From positions 9,610,001-9,674,000 of the forward strand of contig JAWQUS010000023.1 of NCBI GenBank assembly GCA_036365455.1: a stretch of DNA of 64,000 nt, given 5' to 3'. The DNA comes from Macrosoma leucophasiata (taxonomy: Eukaryota > Arthropoda > Insecta > Lepidoptera > Hedylidae). The notes beneath the pieces are model-generated. The model ran no database searches. It was not told the origin of the DNA and saw only the letters and a program-made list of their open reading frames with translations. Positions 42,743 to 52,926 of this stretch are shown piece by piece (the first letter of the stretch is position 1; each line of letters starts with the position of its first letter). Position numbers and translations under genes: made by a program.

Positions 42743-43078
42743 TAAAAACAATGTGTCGCCAGTATCTTACACAAAAAATAAAAGATAGGTCGGATAACTT
42801 GGTACGTACTCAGAATATGAAGAATAGATTCTCCTTCCTGCCACTGAACCAAGTACACCGTATGCGTGATGATTTGTCTGTTTCTTTGACTCACCGATAT
42901 AGTTTTCACTAGGTACAATTTCCGACACATTCAGCCGACAGGCACCTCGAGGTACGGTCGTCACGTAGGAGTATCCCAATGGTAGCCTTGGTCTGGAAAA
43001 CAATCCCGACACCAGACGACGACCGCAATGGACATCGCGGTTGGCCGTCGATGCTAATACTCCTTCGCGACCCACCAC
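34160..43078 (-). CDS. ADAMTS-like protein (ADAMTSL4/THSD4 type), copy 2, 3' part, 9 exons
   Basis: Paralogue of the plus-strand gene at 1282-10675, read on the minus strand. Exons in transcript order: 42895-43078, 42001-42161, 41376-41924, 40850-41116, 40023-40164, 37707-37882, 35910-36096, 34956-35021, 34160-34266. They sum to 1839 nt = 613 codons including TAA, with every phase matching. The visible 612 residues hold the cysteine-rich module (CGRRLVSGLFSRPRLPLGYS), spacer, five TSP1 repeats and PLAC. Role: secreted, non-catalytic matrix protein. Differences from copy 1: an intron is missing inside the first TSP1 repeat, the linker is 11 codons longer, and the last TSP1 exon is very GC-rich. 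The 5' exons are not found up to the window edge, so the first intron is probably long. Confidence 0.93.
34956..35021 (-). CDS. ADAMTSL copy 2, linker exon before PLAC
   Basis: Predicted from splice sites and phase. Acceptor TTTATCAGTTTCAG, donor GTGAGA, 66 bp, phase 1 in and out. It encodes DLQQRVTRHQETQNVKERT..., a polar linker at the same place as the 75-bp exon in copy 1 but hardly similar. The full reading frame closes only if an exon of this phase, or none, is used; skipping it would also keep the frame. Confidence 0.65.
35640..35875 (-). repeat. Duplicated exon-end flank around a repeat insertion
   Basis: 35640-35735 repeats 35872-35965 (ATAAGACGCTAGGT, ACTAGGCACAGG versus GCTAGGCACAGG), which holds the 3' end of exon 35910-36096 and its donor. 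Between the copies lies about 140 bp containing TAGTCGCCTCTTACGACATG, a phrase found at retroelement ends. The duplicates differ at about one site in six, so the event is old. Confidence 0.65.
35910..36096 (-). CDS. ADAMTSL copy 2, last TSP1 exon, GC-rich
   Basis: Acceptor CCATCCTAG, donor GTATGT (minus strand), 187 bp. It reads CTGPCEAGLETRTVWCAR, then an Ala/Gly stretch and CAGVRPPARRSCVPARC. It aligns with copy 1 (CTGNCTLGVGIQRRSVVCAR). It is extremely GC-rich, full of GCG/CGC codons, unlike its neighbours. It is four codons longer than copy 1. Confidence 0.9.
36175..36640. repeat. Two family A repeats, plus then minus
   Basis: 36175-36445 is plus strand (CTCGAGGGCATAGGCATCAC ... AGCTGCATGCTTGTTTACC) and 36465-36635 is minus strand (CAAGCATGATGTTCACATTG ... 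AGTGCTGAACACTACCA), giving an inverted pair in an ADAMTSL copy 2 intron. Confidence 0.75.
37707..37882 (-). CDS. ADAMTSL copy 2, TSP1 exon
   Basis: Acceptor TTCTATCAG, donor GTAAGT. It completes a split Ser codon, then reads EWSPCSTNCDGRQIRGVICV ... ERTCGGDC, ending WYLSDWGE. 176 bp, as in copy 1. Confidence 0.94.
38925..39098 (-). repeat. Family A repeat, 3' truncated, minus strand
   Basis: Reads from GACTGCAGCCTATAGACACC to TGAACACTACCATTTAGCGG; the 5' end of the element is missing. Confidence 0.75.
40023..40164 (-). CDS. ADAMTSL copy 2, TSP1 exon
   Basis: Acceptor TTTTTACGCCAG, donor GTAAGT, phase 0 in, phase 1 out. The correct frame reads CVGWCVGGGVQSRGVRC, AEPAGCAPHRAPRSSQTC and QWFT. 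It aligns with copy 1 CVGWCVGNGVQTRAVRC. A longer open frame through the same bases (75 codons) is in the wrong register. Confidence 0.92.
40745..40780. repeat. Perfect 15-bp-arm hairpin next to a splice donor
   Basis: GAATTAATAATAACG and its exact reverse complement flank a six-base loop, about 70 bases beyond the donor of exon 40850-41116. Confidence 0.85.
40850..41116 (-). CDS. ADAMTSL copy 2, TSP1 end, linker and start of next TSP1
   Basis: Acceptor TATTTTCTTCAG, donor GTGAGT, 89 codons. It reads ISDQKCPLPMPPSSELCDIP, a charged linker (TRRQVRPKDRTDTFRDGPV) and GWLYTEWSE. Copy 1 lacks 11 codons of the linker. Confidence 0.93.
41376..41924 (-). CDS. ADAMTSL copy 2, fused linker/TSP1 exon without intron
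   Basis: Acceptor ATGATTTTAG, donor GTAAAT, phase 0, 183 codons. It opens VLYTQPNPNIKYEYL, has a His-rich linker (PHHPMQRHHRHHVAESH), then WKILSYTQCSRTCGGGLQ running directly into IGKFRCVE and RRRRCGSVPC, then CPVCGPAHRTRIVGCVQDH. In copy 1 a 1155-bp intron interrupts exactly between ...GGGMQ and VGKYRC. Confidence 0.94.
42001..42161 (-). CDS. ADAMTSL copy 2, spacer-domain exon
   Basis: Acceptor CTGATTTTAG, donor GTAATT, 161 bp. It encodes LRVTNGSYIVNGEFAVSAPG, TYEAAGARFIYSRNAGLDN and HHPIDIM. Nearly identical in layout to 1282-1442. Confidence 0.94.
42703..42740. repeat. (AT)n microsatellite
   Basis: About 18 AT dinucleotide units in the intron between the first two visible exons of ADAMTSL copy 2. 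Confidence 0.95.
42895..43078 (-). CDS. ADAMTSL copy 2, cysteine-rich module exon
   Basis: Acceptor TTTGTCCGTAG, donor GTGAGT, phase 0 in, phase 1 out. It reads VVGREGVLASTANRDVHCGR, then RLVSGLFSRPRLPLGYSYV and PRGACRLNVSEIVPSENYI. This is the cysteine-rich to spacer junction of ADAMTS-like proteins (compare the CRLVSG motif in vertebrate THSD4). It begins in phase 0, so at least one more coding exon lies upstream. Confidence 0.9.
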
Positions 43079-43179
43079 CTACGGACAAAATACAGAGATG
43101 TGAAATGGCTCATATAAAAGTGCAGGATATCACGTAACCGTGCAGTGCCTGCGTTTTGTATGGTGAAATCGAGACATTT

Positions 43180-43385
43180 GCCTCGGTAGCCTAGTGGTAG
43201 CAGGCCACTACTACTACGCTGAGGTCCTGGGTTCGATTCCCGGGTAGGGGGTTATCAGAGAATATCTCTGGTTCTATGGGGATTTTTCAAATTTCTTGAA
43301 TTTTTTCCAATACCTCGAAGTTTGGCAATGTGCCCGGAGATGTCAACAGGCTCGCCACCTGTTACATGGGCCGATACGAGAATAT
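43180..43385 (+). mobile_element. Family B SINE, 3' shortened
   Basis: Head CCTCGGTAGCCTAGTGGTAG with an intact box B GGTTCGATTCC, body to GCCACCTGTTACATGGGCC. It is then replaced by GAGAATATGTAACAATACTA, the beginning of family F. Confidence 0.85.
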
Positions 43386-43411
43386 GTAACAATACTATGT
43401 CGGTACATACC

Positions 43412-45592
43412 TAGTGATGTGAAGAATATCAATTTTTAGACATTCGCGAATGCGAATGCGAATGCGAATATCTGCCGTTGATATTCGTGAATGCGAATGC
43501 GAATATTTACTTTCCAATTTGGCGCCATTTGTCTATGGCATTATTTTGCACGCGTTTGTCATTGTCATTTGTTTTTCCGAGCATTGTCGAGCCGATCCGA
43601 ACAAGGCCGATGAATGTTGTGTTTACTTTACGAAAGATTGTTAGCAGAAATACGAAAAAATTGAGGTTAGAGTGAGTTTAATGATTTATTAAGATGAGTA
43701 AATCAGTCTCTAGTAAAATATTATGGACTTATTTTACGTATAGTATAATAAGTTCAATAGTGCAATATTATCTTGTTTGATATTAATATTTTCACTTCAT
43801 TAAAAGATGAAAAATTTTTTTTGACCTAATAGGCAGTAGATTTTTGTAAGAACTTTAACTACATTAGGAGAAGAACATGTGTGATAATTATAATTCCTAG
43901 TGTGAATTTTGTTTTTATCTAAAAAACGTTTTAGAATAATAATAAACAAATAAAAAAAATAACCTCTATTTATCTTTTTTGTTTTGTTTATTATTATTCT
44001 GGGTTGAAAATAGAAGAATTACTTGAACTTCAAAACAGTAGAAAATTAATGTAAAGACTGATAAAAGTTTAAGAGAAGAATATTGACTGGCAGAGAATTG
44101 TACTTAGCATTAAGTCCGCCTCATGTTACATTTCCCAAAGACGTCCACAGCTGAACAAAGGCCTTCCCCAAAGAATGCCACAACGAACGGTCCTGGGCCG
44201 CCCTCATCCAGCGATTGCCCGCGACCTTCACCAGGTCTTCAGTCCACCTTGTAGAGGGGTTGCCTACGCTTCGTCTTCCGGCACGCGGTCGCCACTCCTC
44301 TCTCCTCTTTCTCGAAGTTGGACTGACCTAACTGGACCGTTTGTCCCAGGTATACATAATCGTCAACAACTTCAAGCGTAGTACCCTCGACCATAAGAGG
44401 AGTGAGCGTAACGAGGACATTCGACATCATCTTCGTCTTGTCCATGTTCATTTTAAGGCCCACTCGCTGGAAGACCCTCCTGAGGCCATTAAACATTGTG
44501 CCAAGGTCTTCCAGGGTCTCAGCCATGACTACGATATCATCCGCGAATCGCAGGTGGGAGATGTACTCACCGTTAATGTTGATGCCGAGTCCGTTCCAGT
44601 CCAGAAGCTTGAAGACATCTTCCAATGCAGCGGTGAACAGTTTCGGAGATATTACATCTCCCTGTCTCACACCTCGCTGAAGTTGGATAGGTTTCTGGTT
44701 CTGGTCCTGAAGTCGAACCGACATATTGGCGTTTTCGTACAAGCTCTTTAGCATCTCGATGTATCGGTAGTCGACTTGGCACCTCTGGAGTGACTGTAGT
44801 ACAGCCCAAATCTCGACTGAATCGAAGGCTTTCTCATAGTCCACAAATGCTTAACATAGGGGCTGGTGGCTATACGTATATAGCGTGTGTATGTGGTCTA
44901 TGGTGCTAAAACCTTTACGGAACCCGGCTTATTCGGGAGGCTGGAAATCGTCGGGTCTACGATATACGGTTCGTAATCACTCTCGAAAATAGGTTATAGA
45001 CGTGACTTAGAAGTGCGATGGGCCTGTAGTTTTTAAGAAGGGTATTGTCACCTTTTTTGAATAACAGTGCCATCACACTTTTCTGCCACGCCTGTGGCGG
45101 TTTGCCCTCGGATATGACGGAATTAAACATCAACTGAAGAGCTTCTAATACTGGCCTTCCGCCCGCTTTCAGGAGTTCAGCAGTGATTCCGTCATCGCTC
45201 GGCGCCCTGTTGTTTTTGAGCTGTTTGAGAGTCGTATTAATCTCGTCTATTCTCGTACTAATCTCGTCTGGTACGCTATAACTTCGAAATAATAAATAAT
45301 CAGGGAGTTTGATGGCGAAACAGAAAAAAGTTATCAGAAATCTTTACCTGGCAGATAGCTTTAAACGTCAGATAACTGTCTGTAAGATTTTGTAAAAATA
45401 TTTAAAAAAACTTTTATTTCTTTGTTTAGGTAATTTACCTTTTTGTTATTGACATCTTATTTATTTTTTCGGATGTACATATTCGCAAAATATTCGCATA
45501 AATTTTGCGAATGCGAATGCGAATGCGAATCTCCAGAAATACGCGTATATTCGCGAATGCGAATGCGAATGCGAATATTCGTTACATCACAC
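43412..45592. mobile_element. Transposon with GCGAAT-hexamer termini, carrying a nested RTE
   Basis: The left end is TAGTGATGTGAAGAATATC and the right end ATATTCGTTACATCAC, roughly reverse complements. Both termini contain runs of (GCGAAT)n: 43447-43505 on the left, 45509-45577 on the right. TAGTGATG-type ends recall hAT elements, but I find no matching 8-bp target duplication. The interior holds an RTE fragment in the middle and a 17-bp-arm hairpin at about 43935-44003. Confidence 0.55.
44100..45290 (-). mobile_element. RTE-clade LINE fragment (reverse transcriptase), decayed
   Basis: On the minus strand 44239-44844 encodes DYEKAFDSVEIWAVLQSL, RGVRQGDVISPKLFTAALED, HLRFADDIVVMAETLEDL and LKMNMDKTKMMSN. 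These are reverse-transcriptase motifs with the FADD box near 44540. Upstream (about 45280-44850) lie the fragments RAPSDDGITAELLKAG and NYRPIALLSHVYNLFSRV, interrupted by stops. The 3' end (about 44100-44160, AAGACGTCCACAGCTGAACA) matches the lepidopteran RTE tail also seen near 33410 and 7960. Confidence 0.8.
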
Positions 45593-46699
45593 CTCCAAAT
45601 AACTTTCCATTAGAGATAAAATTCTAATAAATTTTTAAATTTTATGCTGAGTTCGCAACTTTGGAGGCCAAAAGGAAAGAAACATAAAAGGTAATTCGCA
45701 GATATACTCCACCACCTTTGAGGGTAAGTACCTAATACAAGCAAGTGGTATTTAGGTCCCAAGAAAGGAGTAGGTAATAAATTTCCATTAGCATGTGTTC
45801 AATTCCGTATATTCATTGTTTTAAGAACGCATTTGATTTCCAGGAAACTATTAAAAGCTGGCAAAATCATCGTCGATATGATCGCAGTTTTTATTAGTGC
45901 ATAATAAAATATTGCTGTCCAACATTCTCCGATTCGACTGCGCGTTGAAAATCAATATTACTCGACATTTATGTGACAAAATGGAATTAAAATTCGCACA
46001 AATGCATTTAAAGTTGCAAACATTAACCACAATAATAAAACTTGAAATAGAAAGGAATGAAGACGTTAAATTGAAGATGAAAGAAGAATAATAGTACGAA
46101 ATAAAATCTATTGAGATGTCTTCACGGTTTTCAAAGCTCTCTGTGTTACAGAGGCTGTAATATTTAATTAGGTACGCATATCTTCATTCGTTGGTTCCGT
46201 CTGCAGTTCGAGTAATGTACGGATTAACAAGTCAGCGCGTTTCACGGATGTCGCTGCGCCGGCGCAATCTAGACTTTTTTAAAATAATTATATCAAGATT
46301 GCAATGTTTAACGTACGTCTTAGTTTTGCAATATCATTATTATAAAGGAAAAATCTTACTATACATATTATTTAAAATACGTATTTTATCAGTTATTTTC
46401 ATTCTCAACATCAACATCTTGTATAGTCATGAGATAAATTAGTTACTTAAGATCTTTTATGTTTTATTGGCAATTTAATAAAACAACAATAGACAGTCTC
46501 AATACGTTGTATGTACTTTCGGTACGTATTAAGATTGTCTAATATTGGAATTGCCTTTTTATCGTATTCAATAATTATATGTAGGTAATTAACCTTAATA
46601 ATCACCATCATCATTTCAGCTGGAAGACATCTGTCATGGACACAACCTAAATAAATAATTTGCGTGTAATCTAATTACGTTATTCACTAAAAAGTTTCG

Positions 46700-46995
46700 C
46701 AAGTTGGTAGAGCTCCAGTGACGGAGCTCGCGGGCGTAGGCACCACCGCTTTACTTAATGTGTCCTCCAAATATTCAGCACTATCGTGACCCGGTAATAT
46801 ATGGTTCCGTAATATGAGTAGAAAACTATCACAGAGGCAAAACATCTTAGACCTTGGGGGTGACTGTATTTTGACCTCCGGTTTTGTGTATAAGTGTAAA
46901 ATAGGCTCCATGACTACTGGAGCCTACAGACATATACACAAACTTGCCATCAAAGTAATTTGCATGCTTGCTTGCCACCATTATAACATAAAAAA
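46700..46995 (+). repeat. Family A repeat, full length but diverged
   Basis: Begins TGGTAGAGCTCCAGTGACGG and ends TTGCTTGCCACCATTATAAC followed by ATAAAAAAAC. Confidence 0.8.
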
Positions 46996-47837
46996 ACACT
47001 CATCATGAAAAGGCCATAAATTACCATTTCAGCGGAACACGGCATCTTTCAAAATTACCATAAAGCAATAGAAAGGCGAAAGATTAGATAACGCAATCTA
47101 ACCCATTGGAGGTGTACCAGCACAAAACTCATGGTACGTTCATGATACAATAAAAATGTTTTGTTCATTGAATCAGATTTTATTCAATTTCATCACGTTA
47201 ATAAAGTCGTTAATAATCGGACTCCACACAGAGTGGATGTGTTAGCTTTGATGAGATAACATCCGAACGAACGATACCAATTTCCATTTTATAACCTCAA
47301 AGTGGTGTAATTAAAAACAAGAGGTAATCTTTGTTTTGAAATGTTACAAAACAGTGCAGATGCGAGATAAGTGTATCATGAAGATACGATAGTTTTACTG
47401 ATTTCTATTATTCATGGTCATTTCAAGAATTATTCGTCTATGGTGGGCGGATAAGGAAAAGTAATGTCTTGCATGGAACACAATATAGACGAAGCCGATT
47501 CTTGAGCTTACAGTAATTTAGAATTTAATACATTGGCTCTCCATCAAGAGATTATTTTCTTTGGTGCTGGGAAAGCTGCAATAATATTATTAACCGATCT
47601 ATTGAGTATGAAATAGAGATAGCCATTACTGTTGCCTTTGGGTGTATTGGAACTGTACGTATATTCGATATTGCAAGCTTCGACTAAAGTTGCGTGAACG
47701 AAGAGAATGGTTTATGTTGCTTACTGACTATTATTGTTTTTACCGATAGAAGAGTTCCTGTGGCGATTCGAAATAATACATTTCCTCATTTATCTATCTA
47801 TCATCTATCTGACGTTAAATCGTAATATTCATTTTTA

Positions 47838-48110
47838 CTGGTGGTAGAGCTCCAGCGACCCCCATCGCATTACCTAATATACTTGCCGCTAAATGGTAGT
47901 GTTCAGCACTATCGTGTTCCGGTCAGGTGGTAATGTTCGGCTCTGTTATTTCCGGCACAGAGGCATAACACATTAGGCGTCAGAAGTGGCAACGCATCCA
48001 CATTTTAATCACTGGTCATTTTGTGGCTGCAGTGCAATGCAGTTCACATGGATGTTAAGTAATGACTGCATTCTAAAGACATCTACTTACACAAAAACTG
48101 TTGCCACCTG
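47838..48110. repeat. Family A plus-strand copy fused to a minus-strand 3' piece
   Basis: 47838-48035 is plus; at about 48038-48110 the sequence turns into the reversed 3' half (GTTCACATGGATGTTAAGTA). Confidence 0.7.
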
Positions 48111-48537
48111 AGGCCATATTCTGACTATCATCACCATGGCATTCATGGACCAAAATACATTATTACATAGGTATATTATAATGAACTAAGCTAGAACAAA
48201 ATTGTTAAGTTAGGCCGTCAACTTTGTTGTATGTATATTTTTATACATACTACATATAATGTATCTCATGATTGACAAAATAGAATTAATCTATTGTAGG
48301 TATTTCTTTCAATGTCTCTATATGTAATATATGTCTTTTGCTGCTATAAGATTTATTTCAAGTTCTCATATTTATTTGGCATAGATAAAATCAGAACATA
48401 AGTCAGTGATACATAATATTAATACAAATGATCTCATTAAAATAATTCGTTGCGATAATCATCAAATGAGATGTCTCTCGTGTTATTTCTTAGTTTAGAA
48501 ACTCACACACAAAATGCGTATTTGACATAAAGAAAGG

Positions 48538-49500
48538 ACTAAGGCCTAGCGCGCATTGCGATTTCATTTATTGCGACATCATTTTAAAATCGTTTTATGA
48601 AATTACATTAAAACACTGCGCGCATCAAGATGAAAGATTGCAATGAATGGTTAATTCTCAAATATGGATTCCAAATAAATAACTCATATTAATTTAATAA
48701 AATTATTTTTTCATACGGTGTACAAATTATGAATAAATTGATTGAAAACCCTGAGATTGATTTGTTTAAAAGTTCACCTACAGTATTTAAAAATACAATG
48801 ACTAGGTTATGGTTTGAATGCGGTTCAATAGATAATAGATGATAAGCAAAAGCCTAAGATAGTCCCAAATAGTCATAGATTTTTACTTTCTTTTTTTTTG
48901 TTCATAAAAACGTGCTTTTATAGATATTTATATATGAAAACATATAATTGGTGTTTACTTTTAATTTAGTCTTTATTTAGACATAAATATTGCTTTGAAT
49001 CTTCAGAAGAGAAAGAATAAAAGAACACATCAATACTGGACTAATCCTTTTATAGCAGAAAAATATTATTGTGTTAAAGGTCTTTTATCTGAAAAACAAA
49101 TCTTGGACAATATGTAGGAAAATGGTTTGGTTATTATGAAGATAATATAAAATTACGATTGGGACATTTAACAAACTATAAAAAAATATTGTATCACAAA
49201 TTGAATACAAAAATACAAGATTATCTGAGGGCTGAGCGGCGTCGCGCGATTCAGTAGCGATTTTCAATCGCTGTGCGCACGAGTCGACAGAACTTCAAAC
49301 GCTTTAATTAAATTATGCGTCAATCGCGTCGCGCGCTGTCGCAGAAAAATGTGATAAATTACAATTTTAATATCACTACTATTAATAACTAAAATGTATT
49401 TGTCATATAAGTGCGCACGTACATACAAATCTATAGGTATTTTGTATTTCTGCTGCAAAATTATAGCTCGTCAAAAAATCATGGTGCGTGCTAAGCCTTA
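48538..49500. mobile_element. Possible DNA transposon with AAGGCYTAGCRCGCA termini
   Basis: AAGGCCTAGCGCGCATTGCG at the left and TGGTGCGTGCTAAGCCTT at the right are imperfect reverse complements about 960 bp apart. The inside has GCGTCGCGCGATTCAGTAGC and TCGCGTCGCGCGCTGTCGC motifs in an AT-rich body. No transposase seen. Confidence 0.5.
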
Positions 49501-49867
49501 TCAATCAGAAACGGAAGCCATTTCAAATAACACTAAAGTTTGATTAACAATATGAATTTATAAGCTTTACTAATTGATAAATTATACGATGCCAGCATAT
49601 CTAATGGTGATTGTAGGCTTAATAAAATAATAGAGACGTCGTAATCATAATTTCACGACTATCTACTCAAGACGACTCAATATTTCGATGAGAAAACGCT
49701 AATGTAGCTCTAAAAAATAAATAAGCTATGAAAAAAAAATGATATACTTAAATAGTTTTATCGCCACTTTTTTTAAGAATCGAGATTTTCGTATTAATAT
49801 GCAAACTGTTTTATTTGTTACTTACGGTAAAATTTGCGTCAGCTTTTACCGAAAACTTTCCCCGGCT

Positions 49868-50045
49868 TGATGCCAGAAATTACAGGGCCGTACAGCGCCA
49901 CTTGACCAGAACACGATGGTGCTGAACATTACCATTATATTAATAGTACTAATTTAGTAAGTAATGATATACCTAGTAAGTAGTTTTGGTAATGTGGTGG
50001 AGCCTACGCTGGCGAGCTCCGTCACTGGAGCTCTACCATCAGTGG
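49868..50045 (-). repeat. Family A repeat, 3' truncated, minus strand
   Basis: Runs from CCAGAAATTACAGGGCCGTA to GAGCTCCGTCACTGGAGCTC TACC at the family's 5' end. Confidence 0.78.
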
Positions 50046-50419
50046 GTGGTGGTTTTTACATCAACTAAAAACACATAAAGGGTTTAGAACGACAGTGGTG
50101 TTTTTTTTTTGTTTTAATAAAGAGCAATGAAAGAGTAGAGTAGAGTATTTTTGTGTGACAATAACAAACGTTCAAAGCGAGCTTGCCTATAAAATGCATA
50201 GTCAAGATGCAAGCTTACATCATTTCGTAACACTGAATGTGACACTAATGCGCGTAGAACATTAGTGAATAGTAATGCTTCTTTTATGAGGCTTCTCAAC
50301 ATGATAATGACATCTAAATCTCTGGTCAGCGAAAGATTGGTTTAATCGCTGAATGCCAAAGGGAACTTTGTTATTATTCAAGTGTTTTTATTGATTTCGT
50401 AGTCCGCTTTTATGTTTGT

Positions 50420-50550
50420 GTCTAAACAGATGCAAACACAAAAGTGACATCATCATTCAACCAAAATTAGCCAAATCGATCTAGCCGTTCTCGAGTTTTA
50501 GCGAGACTAACGAACAGCAATTGATTTTTATGTATTATTATATAGATATA
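50420..50550 (+). repeat. LINE-type 3' end
   Basis: The phrase AAATCGATCTAGCCGTTCTC, then GAGTTTTAGCGAGACTAACG, and an AT-rich tail with TATTATATAGATATA form a 3' end shared by many insect retroelements. Confidence 0.6.
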
Positions 50551-50939
50551 TTATGTCATGTACTAGGTACCTAGCCGTAATTTTTAATTGCCAGACAAGG
50601 CTCGAGAAAAGGTTAAAATCTGGCCAATATTTGAAGTTGCCGGGTTAGCTAGTCCTTTAAAAAACACAGCAATATATGACTAAGAAAAATTCCTTTTAGT
50701 AGTAACGTTGCTGGTTTTAATTAATTAATGTGTGCAATAGAGTTTATATCTGTTAAGATAATGGTAACACATTGTAAATTGAAGTACCACATTTAATTAA
50801 CTACGAATCTCATACATACCTAACGTGTTACTAGGCTTACTTTTATGAAAAGAATTATGAGCATTAATTAAAGTGACATCAAATCGGTTAATTAATAAAA
50901 TGACAAGTGCTAGTGGATTGCAGTTATTATTCAATATAT

Positions 50940-51430
50940 TTGACGACTCGGTTAGTCCAGCGGTGTGAAACCATCGTTTGATTCGAAGGGTCGCGGGTTC
51001 GATCCCCGCACCTGACAAATATTTGTATGGCCTACAGATATTTGTTTCGGGTCTGGGTGTTTGTGTATGTGTTGTATGTGTACTACGGCACCCACGACAC
51101 AGGTTTATACCTACTGTGGGGCTGTGAGTGTAAGCGTATTTAAAAAAAAAAAATGCGCGGCTCAGGAATTTACCGACACGGAGAAAAACGATCTTAGGCC
51201 TCAGTTGTTTGTAATAAGACTAGTTGTAAGTACTAACGTAGATATTAATATCATCCAAGCTAAAGGATTCAAGCATCTGATGCGGTGTAAGATGACCATT
51301 TGATTCGAAGGGTCGCGGGTTCGATCCCCGCACCGAAACAAATATTTGTATGGCCTACAGATATATGTTTCGGGTCTGGGTGTTTGTGTATGTGTTGTTT
51401 GTATACAACGGCACCCACGACACAGGTTTG
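50940..51430 (+). mobile_element. Two family D tRNA-derived SINEs in tandem
   Basis: Copies at 50940-51090 and 51285-51405. Each has a box-B-like GGTTCGATCCCCGCACC, then CAAATATTTGTATGGCCTAC and GGGTGTTTGTGTATGTGTTG. The second has lost the first part of its head. Confidence 0.82.
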
Positions 51431-51744
51431 GACACAGGAACATTGGCATAACAACTTTGATCTTAGGAGTTGCAACGCATCTACATTGAAATCTCTAGTA
51501 TATACGAGTAGATGTTTATAGGCCCGTATTACCACCGATGTGAACTTTATTTTTGTTCACCACTTCACTACATAAAATAATCTGGATAGTTAGCACCTAA
51601 GGTATAATGACACACATCATGTGAATGTGATGAGGCCGTAAATTTGCGTTTTTAGTGTTTTCATATAGCATTTGAAAAAATGTAGCTATTTTTTAGTATA
51701 GCCTTGTAAGAAAATATTCAATGATTGCAGGCGCTTGGGAGTGA

Positions 51745-52018
51745 TTTTTTTTATCTTATCGAAGTGGTAAACAAACATGCAGTTCACATTGATGTTAAGT
51801 GATGACTGCAGCCTATATCCACCCACACAAAGACCATGGTCAAAATTTAGACCACTCCTGAGGCCTAAGGTGTTATGCCTCTGTGCCTGAAATTGCAAGG
51901 CCGTATTGATCGGAACACGATAGTGCTGAACACTACCATTTAGCGGCAAGTATATTAGGTAATGTGGTAGTGCCTACGCCCCCGAGCTCCGTCACTGGAG
52001 CTCTACCACCAGTAAAAA
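51745..52018 (-). repeat. Family A repeat, near full length, minus strand
   Basis: From GTGGTAAACAAACATGCAGT to GGAGCTCTACCACCAGTAAA, with the internal AACACTACCATTTAGCGGCA intact. Confidence 0.85.
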
Positions 52019-52363
52019 GTAAATAATAAAAGAACTAAGAAACGTTACAAGGTAAACTGATCAAAGAAATTATTATGTGTCAACTTTTAAAGATAAATAG
52101 ATTAATATAATATTAAGTTTGTGAATAACTCTAGAAGTAGAAACAATTTTCTATTGCAAATATCGGACAAAAAAATACCAATTTAATCTGGATAAAAGAA
52201 TTGCCAGCTATCGTGAACATCTGGCTTCATAATCGACCGTTTGATCGAGTAGATGTTCTTTGTTTTCCATTTCCGACATTCGAATTTTAATATAATCGGA
52301 ACTTTAGGTTTATATAAAAAAATATTTCTGGATACCTGGTATTGAGTTTGATTGAGTTAATCT

Positions 52364-52926
52364 AGGTCTTAAGACTTTCGCTCCCGAGGGTTTTCGGCTT
52401 GTCGTGGCGTTCTCAGTACCCGGTGGTTGGCTTCACACCGCCGAAGCCAAAAGGAGCCCAGAGAGGGAGCGGCGTTTGGCGTAGCTCTGCCCGCCTCTCG
52501 CTATTGTGGCGAGGAGACGGCTGGGGAAGAGGTGTACGGGTTGGTCGTTGGCCCTGCACTCTATTCCCAGCCGCTTAGCGGTGGTCCCTCCGTCAGATAG
52601 GGACGTGGACGTGGTTCGGGCGCGGGACTAGGAGAAGTCCGTCGCCCGAATGGAGGTCCCGGGCTGGCTGGCGTGTAAGTGTTCCGCACGTCACTAGTGT
52701 TGGTTGGAGCCGAAATGCTCTGAGGAAGGTTCGGAAACGGGCAGCCGCCGGTGGGGTTGCGAATGTGGGCGACAGCGTTTCCGTGACCCCGCCACTAATG
52801 GCGGACGAATCGGAACAACCCCTGGGGGTTTTTAGTGGGTAGACGGATGTCTTTTCCCAGATTCCCCCTCACCCCAAGGGTGGGTATGCGTAACGCATTT
52901 TGTCCTGGTAAAAAAAAGGTCTTAAG
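52364..52926 (+). mobile_element. GC-rich LINE 3' end with 10-bp target duplication
   Basis: About 540 bp of very GC-rich sequence (CCGAAGCCAAAAGGAGCCC, GGCTGGGGAAGAGGTGTACG, CCCTCACCCCAAGGGTGGGT), ending GCATTTTGTCCTGGTAAAAA. It is bracketed by AGGTCTTAAG at 52364-52373 and 52917-52926. This looks like a 5'-truncated LINE 3' UTR, perhaps R1/Jockey type; no coding part is present. Confidence 0.7.

Noticed and set aside
44341..44751. A 136-codon plus-strand open frame
   Set aside because: It is the antisense shadow of the RTE reverse transcriptase at 44239-44844 and resembles no protein family.
45897..46091. Small Lys/Glu-rich open frame
   Set aside because: Low-complexity translation of AT-rich DNA with no splice or start context.
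50940..51020. Apparent tRNA gene with good box B
   Set aside because: The head is followed by the family D body in all three copies; I could not fold a convincing anticodon arm.
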